The translations under genes were made by a program, and so were the position numbers. A DNA stretch of 64,000 nucleotides from the NCBI GenBank assembly GCA_963841405.1, contig CAWJCM010000010.1, positions 5,626 to 69,625 on the forward strand, in the 5' to 3' direction. The notes under the pieces were generated by a model that made no database searches, was not told where the DNA came from, and worked only from the letters and a program-made list of their open reading frames with translations. Below, piece by piece: positions 8,158 to 16,316 of this stretch (positions are counted from its first letter, which is position 1; every line of letters starts with the position of its first letter). Origin of the DNA: DATBLE01 sp963841405 (GTDB lineage: Bacteria; Actinomycetota; Thermoleophilia; Gaiellales; Gaiellaceae).

Positions 8158-11097
8158 GTGAAGACGTGCCCGACCTGCGGCGTCGACAACGCCCTGGATG
8201 CACGGTTCTGCAGCAGCTGCGGAGCACCGTTCGAGCAGCGCCCGGCCGTCCACGAGGAGCGCAAGCTCGTCTCCGTGCTGTTCGTCGATCTGGTCGGCTC
8301 GACCGCGCGCGCCGATGAAGCCGATCCCGAGGACGTCCGCGAGACGCTCCGCCTGTTCCACAACGAGGCGAAGCGGCACATCGAGCAGCACGGGGGCGTG
8401 CTGGAGAAGTCATCGGGGATGCGGTGATGGCCGTCTTCGGCGCCCCGACCGCCCACGGCGACGACGCCGAGCGCGCCGTGCGCGCCGGATTGCGCGTTCT
8501 CTCCGGCATGGACGACCTCAACCGCGAGCACGGCCTCGAGCTGGCTGCGCGCGCCGCGGTGAGCACGGGCGACGCGGTCGTCGCAGTCGACGGCGGCGCG
8601 GGCGAGCCGCTGGCGATGGGGGACGTGGTCAACACCGCCGCCCGGTTGCAGTCGGCGGCTCCCGAGGGGGGCCTGCTGGTCGGCGCCGAGACGTACCGAG
8701 CGAGCCGCAGCGGGATCACGTACGAGCCGCACCAGGCGGTCGATGCGAAGGGGAAGGCGCAGGCGGTGGAGGCCTGGCTCGCCGTCGCGGCCGCAGCGGA
8801 CGGCATGGAACGCACGGTGCGCCGCGCGCCGCTCGTCGGCCGCTCGAGAGAGCTCGACCTGATGCACTCGGCGTGGCTCCAGTGCGTGGACGAGCGCCGC
8901 CCGCACCTGGTCACCGTTCTCGGGCCGCCAGGAATCGGGAAGTCGAGGCTTTGCCACGAATTCTCGGAGCGGGTCGCGGGAAGCGACGGTCGCATCCTCC
9001 GCGGGCGCTGCCTGCCGTACGAGGAGCAGGTCGGATACCAGGCGTTCTCCCGGCTGGTCTCCGCCTCGAGCGGAATCGTCGGCTCGGACGAGCCGGAGGC
9101 GGCGCGGGGAAAGCTCCGCGTAACCGTCGATCGCCTGATGCCGGAGGACGAGGCGGCCGAGACGTTCCGGTACCTCGCCCTGCTCCTCGGCCTCGCGCCC
9201 GAGGATGCGGCGCAGCAGCTGCTCCTGCCCTTCTTCGCAGCGCGACGCTTCGTGGCATGCGTCGGGCACGAACAGCCGACCGTGTTCGTGTTCGAGGACA
9301 TCCACTGGGCGCAGCCGAGCGAGATCGCCCTGCTCCAGTACCTCACGCAGCACCTCCGCGACTCGCCGGTGGTGCTCGTGGTCGCCGCCCGCCCGGAGCT
9401 GCTCGACAACCATGCGACCTGGGGGGCCGGTTTGGCCGCCCAGACAATCCCGCTCGACCCGCTGTCGGCGGAGGACGCGGCCGCCCTGGCAGCCCGGCTG
9501 CTGCCGCAGCAGGCCGGCGCGGTCGACCTCGGACGGATCATCGAGACGGCAGGGGGAAATCCCCTCGTCCTCGACGAGCTGTCGGCCTCGGTCGCCGAGC
9601 TCAGCGCGGGCTCGGACCTGCCGGTCACGGTCCGCGAGGCGATTGCGGCCCGGATCGACGCACTGCCCGCCGATGCTCGCGGAGCGCTGCTGTCCGCCGC
9701 GGTCGTCGGCCGGACGTTCTGGCGCAGGCGGCAGACATGGCCCGGAGAAGCTGGGCGCAGGACGCCGTGGTCGATCTCTACTCGATGGCGCTCGAGCTGG
9801 CGCCGGACGAGGCCGAGCGGCGGAGAATCAGGCTCGACCGCGGAATCGCGCTCGTCGAGCTCGCCGACTACGAGGGAGCCGTACAGGAGCTCGGCGACCT
9901 TGTTCCCGAGCTCGACGGCCAGGCGCAGCTCGACGCCTTGCTCGCGCTCGGCCACGCCCATCTCTGGACCGAGCACGAGGAGGCCGTGTTCTCGACGGTC
10001 GAGGCGGCAGGCGCTCTCCTCCGTGAGTTCGACGACCCGACTGCGGGTCCAGCCCTCACCGCACTCGAGAGCCAGGCCCTCGCGATGCGCGGGGCCGAGG
10101 GAGACCTCGACCGGTCCTTCGAGCTGGGCGAGCGGTCGCTCGCCCAATGGGTGCCCGGAAGCCGGCTCCTCTCACTCAGGCACCAGCTGCACCTGCACGC
10201 CAACACCGCCTACTGGACCGGCCGGTACGAGCGGTCGCTCGAGCTCGCGCGAGAGACCCGGGCGCTCGCAGCCGACATCGAAAGCGCAGAGTCCCTACTG
10301 CGTGCGGGCGGGCACGAGGCGCTCTCGCTCGTCGCCCTCGGACGCCACGAGGAAGCGCTCGCGATCTGGGACGAGCTCTTCAGGATCGCGAGCGACCACG
10401 GGCGCAGCCCCAACGTCCTGCTCAACTACTCCTCGGTCGCGTACCGCGAGCTGTACCTGCTCGAAGAGGCACACCGCCGCACCGAGGAAGCCCTCGAGCT
10501 CTCGGCACAGCTGGCGTTCAGCATGCCGCGCCAGTTCGCGGGCTCGGATCTCCTCTTCACGCTGCTGCTCGTCGGAGACGTCGGAGCCGCGCAGGCGGCC
10601 TGGCCGGCCCGGTGGAAAGGGGTGAGCGAGGCGACCGCGTGGACGACCTGGCTGATCGCCGGCCGGCTCGCCGCGGCCCGTGCCGAGATCGCGCTCCAGG
10701 CGGAGACACCCGAGTCGGCGCTGGAGTGGGCGCAGCGCTCGCTCGACATCGCGCGCCGCACGCACCGGCGCAAGTACGAGGCGCGCTCGCTCACCTTGCT
10801 CGGCCAGGCGTCTGCGCGCCTCCGTCGCCGCGACGAGGCGCTCGGCGCGCTCAGATCCGCGGTGACGATCGCGGACGAGCTGATCGGTCCGCCTGCGCGC
10901 TGGCAGGCTCGCGCCGCCCTCGGGGAGGCCGCCTACGATCTCGGCGACGACGAGACCGCCGCGGCCGCGTTCGCGGAGGCCGGACGCCTCGTCGAGGCCT
11001 TCGTCGCCACGCTCGCGCCCGAACGCGCCGCCGCGGTCCTGAACGCGCAGCCGGTCTCGGACCTCCTCGCCCGCGGGGCCGCCGCACCGCCGGCTGA
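8158..11097 (+). pseudogene. Zinc-ribbon / class III nucleotide cyclase / AAA-TPR regulator, broken
   Basis: Paralogue of the intact 1094-residue protein at 33801-37085. Reading from GTG 8158: zinc ribbon (CPTCG ... CSSCG), cyclase start (VSVLFVDLVGSTA), then a frame break at 8408-8417, where AAGTCATCGG should read AAG-TTC-ATC-GG; one missing T accounts for it, and restoring it gives GDAVMAVFGAP. The cyclase and ATPase part (Walker A GPPGIGKSR, Walker B VFVFEDIHWAQ) continues to about 9722. The protein then jumps frame straight from AAVVGRTFW into the TPR-like part (AADMARRSW), skipping about 115-125 residues present in the paralogue. No stop follows in the final frame before the convergent gene, so the 3' end is approximate. 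The single-base loss could be an assembly error; the internal deletion is harder to explain that way. Confidence 0.85.
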
Positions 11098-11104
11098 GCG
11101 GCTC

Positions 11105-12463
11105 CTACGCGGCCGCGAACGCCGCGACCGTCCGGTCGACGTCCTCTTCGCTCGTCTGCCAGTTGCTGACCGAGATGCGGATCGCCTGCCGGCCGGCCCA
11201 GGCCGTGCCGCTCATCCAGGCCACGCCGCTCCGCTGTACGGCGTCGAGCTTCGCGGCGGTCTGCTCGTCCGAGCCGAAGCGGAACAGCACCTGGTTGAGC
11301 ACCACCTCGTTCAGCACCTCGACGCCCGGGACGTCGGTGACGCCGGCGGCGAACCGCTGCGCCAGGTCGCAGCAGCGCTCGACCAGCTCGGCGATGCCGG
11401 TCCGGCCGAGCGAGCGGATCGCGGCGTAGACCGGGAACCCGCGGGCGCGGCGCGAGAACTCCGGCGTCCAGTCGACCTGGTCGCGCGGGCCCCCCTCGCC
11501 GCTCTGGACCAGGTACTCGGCCTGGACCGACATCGCGCGGCGGTGCGGCTCCGGCTTCGCGCAGAAGACGATGCCGGAGTCGTACGGGACGTTCAGCCAC
11601 TTGTGACCGTCGGTCGCCCAGGAGTCGGCGCGCGCGGCTCCTCGGACCAGCTGTGCGAAGCGTGGGCTGGCCGCCGCCCAGAGGCCGAACGCGCCGTCGA
11701 CGTGGAGCCAGGCGCCCGCGGCCGTGACCGCGTCGGCGATCTCCTCGAGCGGGTCGAACGAGCCCGTGTTCACTTCCCCCGCCTGGGCGCAGACGATCGT
11801 CGGGCCTTGGCCGGAGGCGAGTGCGTCACGCAGCGCATCGGAGCGCATCCGCCCCTGGTCGTCGGCCGCGACCGTGACGAGCGATCCCGTGCCGAGGCCG
11901 ATCAGGCGCAGCGCGCGCACCAGGGTCGAGTGCACCTTCTCGCCGGCCAGCACGCGGATCGGCGGCGCGCCCGTCAGGCCGTCGCGCTCCACGCCCCACC
12001 CGGCCTGCGCCAGCACGTGGTTGCGCGCGGCCGCCAGCGCGGTCGCGTGCGCCATCTGCGTGCCGGTGACGAACGCGAACGAGACTCCACGCGGCAGCCC
12101 GAGCAGCTCTGCGACCCAGACGCCTGCCACCTCCTCCACCACCGAGGCCGCCGGGCCGGCGACGTACAGGCCGGCGTTCTGGTCCCAGGCCGAGGTCAGC
12201 CAGTCGGCGGCGAGCGCGGCGGGAACGGCGCCGCCGATCACGAACCCGAAGTAGCGCCCGCCGGGGATCGCGACCGCGCCCGCGTCGCCGGCGGCGGCCA
12301 GCTCGCGGACGACCTCGCGCGCGTCGGTCGGCGCGTCCGGCAGAGCTCCGCCGAACCGGGCGCGAAGCTCGTCGACCTCGACCCGGGGGAAGACGGGACG
12401 ATCGGGCAGGCTCTCAAGGAAGTCGGCGGCGAGATCGGCGGTCTCGTGGAGCAGATCGCGCAT
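11105..12463 (-). CDS. Group II PLP-dependent decarboxylase (aromatic amino acid decarboxylase-like)
   Basis: 452 residues. Seen: PLP lysine in DGHKWLNVPYDSG (about residue 295), AWLHVDGAFGLWA with the ring-stacking/aspartate region, and FAFVTGTQMAHATALAAAR. Family members remove the carboxylate from amino acids (Dopa, Trp, Tyr, Glu) or catalyse oxidative aldehyde formation. Substrate not determinable here. It is the last gene of a five-gene run, nine bases after the ThDP enzyme, so the product probably feeds or drains the same pathway. It converges on the decayed cyclase gene with no visible terminator. Confidence 0.85.
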   Translation of the reverse strand: MRDLLHETADLAADFLESLPDRPVFPRVEVDELRARFGGALPDAPTDAREVVRELAAAGDAGAVAIPGGRYFGFVIGGAVPAALAADWLTSAWDQNAGLYVAGPAASVVEEVAGVWVAELLGLPRGVSFAFVTGTQMAHATALAAARNHVLAQAGWGVERDGLTGAPPIRVLAGEKVHSTLVRALRLIGLGTGSLVTVAADDQGRMRSDALRDALASGQGPTIVCAQAGEVNTGSFDPLEEIADAVTAAGAWLHVDGAFGLWAAASPRFAQLVRGAARADSWATDGHKWLNVPYDSGIVFCAKPEPHRRAMSVQAEYLVQSGEGGPRDQVDWTPEFSRRARGFPVYAAIRSLGRTGIAELVERCCDLAQRFAAGVTDVPGVEVLNEVVLNQVLFRFGSDEQTAAKLDAVQRSGVAWMSGTAWAGRQAIRISVSNWQTSEEDVDRTVAAFAAA

Positions 12464-12472
12464 GCCGGAACG

Positions 12473-14110
12473 CTATCCGCCCGCCCGGATCTGGCTGAGC
12501 GTCGCCCGCGGAGTGATCGCCTCCGGGTCGACGCGAAGCTCGAGCAGCGCCGGGCGCCCCTCGGCCAGCGCCGTCTCGAAGGCGGGCGCGAAGTCCTCGG
12601 TCCGCTCGACCCGCGCGGCGAATGCGCCGAACGACTCCGCGTAGACGACGAAGTCCGGATTGACGAGCTCGGTGGCGACGGCGCGGCCCGGGAAGTGGCG
12701 CTCCTGGTGCATGCGGATCGTCCCGTACATGCCGTTGTTCACCAGCAGCACGACGATCGCAGCGCCGTACTGCGCGGCGGTCGCCAGCTCGTGGCCGCTC
12801 ATCAGGAAGTCGCCGTCGCCGCTCAGGCAGACGACCACGCGCTCCGGGTACAGGAGCTTGGCGGCAACCGCGGCCGGAACGCCGTACCCCATCGCCCCGG
12901 CGCAGGGGGCGAGCTGCGTGCCGAAGCGGTGGAACTCGTAGAAGCGGTGCGCCCACACCGTGTAGTTGCCGGCGCCGTTCGTGAGCACGGCGTCGTCCGA
13001 CAGCCGCTCGCGCAGGTAGGCCATGACCTCGGCCAGCTGGAGGTCGCCCGGCAGCTTACGGTGGCCGAGGTTGGCGAGGTAGCCGGCCCGGGCCTCTTCC
13101 ACCCATGCGACCCGCCGGGCGCCGTCCACCGGCGTGAGCGCGGCCGCGAACTCGGGCGATCCCGAGACGATCGCCAGCTCCGGCTCGTAGACGCGGCCGA
13201 GCTCGTCCGCGTCGGCGTGCACGTGGATCAGCCGCTGCCGCGGTACGGGCGGTTCGAGCAGCGAGTACTGGCGCGTGGCGATCTCGCCGAGGCGGGTGCC
13301 GAGGGCGAGGATCACGTCGGCCTCCTGGACGCGCCGGGCCAGGGCCGGGTCCAGGCCGATCGTCAGGAAGCCGGCGTACGCCGGAGAGGCGTTGTCGACG
13401 TAGTCCTGGCGCCGGAACGAGGCCGCCACGGGAACGTTCGAGGCCTCGGCAAACGCCAGCACGTCGTGGCCGGCCTGCGCGTTCCAGCCGCCGCCGCCGA
13501 CGACGATCAGCGGCCGCTCGGCGGCTGCGAGCAGCTCGAGCGCGCGCTCGACGTCCGCCTGCGAGGGAGCGGGTCGCGACGGCCGGTACCGCACCGCGTC
13601 GGGAACGTCGGCCTCGTCGTCCTGGACGTCCTCGGGCAGCGCGACCACCACCGGCCCGGGACGGCCGGAGGTTGCGGTGCGGAACGCCCGCCCGACCAGC
13701 TCCGGCGTCTCCGCAACGTCCTCGAGCGTCGTCACCACCTTCGCCATCTCCCCGAACATCCGCGCGTAGTCGAGCTCCTGGAACGCCTCGCGGCCGAGGT
13801 GCGTGCGCGGCACCTGGCCGACGAAGAGAACGAGCGGCGTCGAGTCCTGGTAGGCGGTGTGGATCCCGACCGCGGCGTGTGTGGCTCCGGGAGCGCGCGT
13901 GACCAGGCAGACGCCGGGCCGGCCGGTCAGCTTCCCGTACGCCTCGGCCATGTTCGCCGCGGCCGCCTCGTGGCGGGTCGTGTAGAGCCGGATCGGCGAG
14001 TCGCCGAGCGCGTCCAGCACGCTGATGTAGCTCTCCCCCGGAACGCAGTACGCCGTGTCCACGCCGTGGACGAGCAGCTGGTCGACCAGGATGCGTGCGG
14101 CGGTGCGCAC
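12473..14110 (-). CDS. Thiamine diphosphate-dependent enzyme, acetolactate synthase large-subunit-like
   Basis: 545 residues with the three-domain POX/ALS plan. Seen: catalytic Glu in TRHEAAAANMAEAYGK (about residue 50), and the ThDP/Mg motif GDGDFLMSGHELATA ending in NNGMYGT. No small regulatory subunit gene follows, and neighbours are SDR, cupin and PLP decarboxylase, so it is more likely a 2-oxoacid decarboxylase, carboligase or similar catabolic enzyme than the biosynthetic IlvB. GTG start one base after the cupin stop; coupled translation expected. Confidence 0.82.
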   Translation of the reverse strand: MRTAARILVDQLLVHGVDTAYCVPGESYISVLDALGDSPIRLYTTRHEAAAANMAEAYGKLTGRPGVCLVTRAPGATHAAVGIHTAYQDSTPLVLFVGQVPRTHLGREAFQELDYARMFGEMAKVVTTLEDVAETPELVGRAFRTATSGRPGPVVVALPEDVQDDEADVPDAVRYRPSRPAPSQADVERALELLAAAERPLIVVGGGGWNAQAGHDVLAFAEASNVPVAASFRRQDYVDNASPAYAGFLTIGLDPALARRVQEADVILALGTRLGEIATRQYSLLEPPVPRQRLIHVHADADELGRVYEPELAIVSGSPEFAAALTPVDGARRVAWVEEARAGYLANLGHRKLPGDLQLAEVMAYLRERLSDDAVLTNGAGNYTVWAHRFYEFHRFGTQLAPCAGAMGYGVPAAVAAKLLYPERVVVCLSGDGDFLMSGHELATAAQYGAAIVVLLVNNGMYGTIRMHQERHFPGRAVATELVNPDFVVYAESFGAFAARVERTEDFAPAFETALAEGRPALLELRVDPEAITPRATLSQIRAGG

Positions 14111-14111
14111 G

Positions 14112-14600
14112 CTAGAACGCGATCGGGTACTCGCCGTAGACCGTCGGGCGCTGGAGCTTCGGCCGGTCCTCGTCCGCCGGGTCGACGTAGGCGATCGTCC
14201 GCTTGCCCGCCCACTCGGGCGGCAGCAGCATGACGCGGACGAAGGCGCTCTCCTCGGTGGCGGAGGCAGTCGCCAGAACGGGCTCCGGCCCGCTCTCGAA
14301 CCACGGCTCGCCCGGCTCGTAGTCGTGGGTCTCGCCGCCCGACTCGATCCGGATCGAGCCGTGCAGCAGGTAGCGGATCCCCGGCCCGGGATGCGTGTGG
14401 CGGTAGGCGATGCCTCCGGGCGGGAAGTCGATCCGGTCGTGGCGCATCAGCCAGCCGGGCTGCACCCGGACCGGCGCGGCAAGCAGGGCGTCGGCGGGCT
14501 CGGTGTCGAGCAGCTCCCAGACGAGCGACGTTCCGTCGTCGAGCTCGTGGACGACGGCGTTCTGCGCGTCGTGCGGCCGCAGTGAGAGGACGAGGTTCAA
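14112..14600 (-). CDS. Cupin-domain protein
   Basis: 162 residues; single cupin barrel with metal-ligand style motif 1 GGIAYRHTHPGPGIRYLLHGSI (His in HTHPG, acidic residue replaced) and motif 2 GEPWFESGPEPV. TTG at 14600 overlaps the SDR stop (ATTGA), which decides the start: upstream codons belong to the SDR. Members act as small isomerases, dioxygenases or sensors. The operon context (SDR upstream, ThDP enzyme downstream) suggests a role in the same unknown pathway. Confidence 0.75.
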   Translation of the reverse strand: MNLVLSLRPHDAQNAVVHELDDGTSLVWELLDTEPADALLAAPVRVQPGWLMRHDRIDFPPGGIAYRHTHPGPGIRYLLHGSIRIESGGETHDYEPGEPWFESGPEPVLATASATEESAFVRVMLLPPEWAGKRTIAYVDPADEDRPKLQRPTVYGEYPIAF

Positions 14601-15316
14601 TGGAAGTACTGGCCGCCGTCGATGACCATCGTCTGGCCGGTGATGAAGTCCGCGCCCGGCGTGCAGAGGAAGACGACCGCCCCGACGACGTCCTCCGGCA
14701 CCTGGTCGCGCTGGATCGTGCGCGCGGCGACGGAGACGTCGCGCAGCTTCTCCACCACCTCGGGGTGCGCCTCGACGCCGGCTGTCATCGTGAAGCCCGG
14801 CGCGACGCAGTTCACGTGGATGCCGTCCTTGCCGAGCTCCCTCGCCAGCGCCCGCGTGAACGCGACGATCGCGCCCTTCGAGGTCACGTAGTGGAGCAGG
14901 AACGGCACCCCGCGAAAGGGCGTCCCCGACGAGATGTTCACGATCTTGCCGCCGCCCTGCTCGCGCATCGCCGGCACCGTGGCACGGCAGGTCAGGAACA
15001 TCGAGGCGACGTTCACGTCCATCACCTGGCGCCACTCCTCGAGCGGGATCTCCGTGAACGGCCGCATCGCCAGCGAGGCGTAGAGGCCGGCGTTGTTGAT
15101 CAGGATGTCGAGGCGTCCGTGCCGGTCGAGCGTCTCGTCGACCATCCGCCCGACGTCGGCCTCGTTCGAGACATCCGCCTGGATGCCGCCTTCGGGCGGG
15201 CTCAGGTCGGCGACGACGACCGTCGCGCCCTCGGCCACGAGGCCCCCCGCGATCGCCGCGCCGATCCCCTGCGCGCCGCCGGTGACGAGCGCGACCTTCC
15301 CCTCCAGCCGGCTCAC
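14597..15316 (-). CDS. Short-chain dehydrogenase/reductase
   Basis: 239 residues, classical SDR. Seen: TGGAQGIGAA cofactor motif at 13-22, NNAG, catalytic Ser in NISSGTPF, YVTSK (Tyr-x3-Lys), and a C-terminal ITGQTMVIDGGQ. An Asp at the end of the second strand (VVVADLS) suggests NAD preference. GTG at 15316 overlaps the NIPSNAP stop (GTGA); the stop overlaps the cupin TTG. Substrate unknown. Confidence 0.88.
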   Translation of the reverse strand: MSRLEGKVALVTGGAQGIGAAIAGGLVAEGATVVVADLSPPEGGIQADVSNEADVGRMVDETLDRHGRLDILINNAGLYASLAMRPFTEIPLEEWRQVMDVNVASMFLTCRATVPAMREQGGGKIVNISSGTPFRGVPFLLHYVTSKGAIVAFTRALARELGKDGIHVNCVAPGFTMTAGVEAHPEVVEKLRDVSVAARTIQRDQVPEDVVGAVVFLCTPGADFITGQTMVIDGGQYFH

Positions 15317-15627
15317 CTCAAGGGCGAGAACGAGGTCGGAATCAGGATCCGGTTCTCCTGGGTGTGGATCAGCGGCTGGATCCGGCCGAGGAACGCGACC
15401 CACGCCTCGTCTGCCTGCAGCTCCCGCCGGCGCCTCGCCCGGTCCTCGAAATCGTCGTACGCCCAGATGTGCGTGTAGGTCGAGGGACTGCCCACGTCGG
15501 TCGTGAACGCGCCGACGAGGCGGCCGAGGTAGCGCTCCTGGAGCGCGATTCCCACGGACTCGTATAGTCCGACGAGCTCGTTCAGCTTGCCGGTGTAGAC
15601 GTGGTAGTCGCGCTCCTCGACGATCAC
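15313..15627 (-). CDS. NIPSNAP-family dimeric ferredoxin-like protein
   Basis: 104 residues. Seen: VEERDYHVYTGKLNELVGLYESVG and a YTHIWAYDDFEDRARRRREL stretch typical of NIPSNAP proteins, which form small alpha/beta barrels like antibiotic monooxygenases. First gene of the five-gene minus-strand operon, divergent from the methyltransferase 27 bp away, so the promoter must sit in that short space or inside the neighbour. Catalytic role not established for the family. Confidence 0.8.
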   Translation of the reverse strand: MIVEERDYHVYTGKLNELVGLYESVGIALQERYLGRLVGAFTTDVGSPSTYTHIWAYDDFEDRARRRRELQADEAWVAFLGRIQPLIHTQENRILIPTSFSPLR

Positions 15628-15654
15628 GCAGCGATTCTACGATGCACGGTGAAC

Positions 15655-16278
15655 ATGTCCTTCCGCGACCGGATCGCACCCGCTCTCCAGGACCTGGTCG
15701 CCGGGCCGATGGAGAAGAAGCGGTTCATCCAGGACGGGCGGCGCAAGCTGCTCGCGCCCGCAGCGGGACGGGTGCTCGAGGTCGGCGCCGGAACCGGCTT
15801 CAACGCGCGGTACTACCCCGAAGGTGTCGGCGACGTGACACTGACGGACGAGCTCGGCGGCATGCTCCGCCGCGCCGAGCGGCGAGCCGAGGAGGCCGGC
15901 CGTCGCGTGGAGACGGTGACGGCGCCGGTCGAGTACCTGCCGTTCGAGGACGAGTCGTTCGACACCGTCGTCGGCTCGCTGCTCCTGTGCTCGGTCGACG
16001 ACCAGGACGCCGCGCTCACGGAGATCCGCCGTGTGCTGAAGCCCGGTGGCCGCTACCTCTTCCTGGAGCATGTCCGCTCGGACGACCCGAAGGTGGCCAG
16101 GCGGCAGGACCGCTGGGAACGCGTCTGGGGCGTCGTCGCCATGGGCTGCCACCCCAACCGCGACACCTTGCCGCGGATCGAGTCGGCGTTCGCGGTGGAC
16201 GAGGTCGAGCGCGGCAAGCTGCCCGAAGGCCCGAGCATCATCCGGCCGTACGTCCTCGGCCGGGCGGACAAGCGGTAG
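15655..16278 (+). CDS. Class I SAM-dependent methyltransferase
   Basis: 207 residues. Seen: motif I VLEVGAGTGFNARYYP, acidic loop LTDELGGML, motif IV region DTVVGSLLLCSV and RRVLKPGGRYLFLEHVR, the Methyltransf_11 plan common in UbiE-like and phospholipid/small-molecule enzymes. ATG at 15655 chosen; an adjacent GTG two codons upstream is possible. Acceptor unknown. It is followed after 38 bp by the giant permease, but no functional link is evident. Confidence 0.85.
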   Translation: MSFRDRIAPALQDLVAGPMEKKRFIQDGRRKLLAPAAGRVLEVGAGTGFNARYYPEGVGDVTLTDELGGMLRRAERRAEEAGRRVETVTAPVEYLPFEDESFDTVVGSLLLCSVDDQDAALTEIRRVLKPGGRYLFLEHVRSDDPKVARRQDRWERVWGVVAMGCHPNRDTLPRIESAFAVDEVERGKLPEGPSIIRPYVLGRADKR

Positions 16279-16316
16279 GGTCGCTGCGCGACACCGGTGT
16301 AAGCTCTTCGGCGGTG

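Noticed and set aside
8198..14233. Plus-strand open frame of 2011 codons
   Set aside because: From about 11100 on it is antisense to well-supported minus-strand enzymes; only the TPR-like piece 9730-11097 has coding character. High GC leaves long stop-free shadows.
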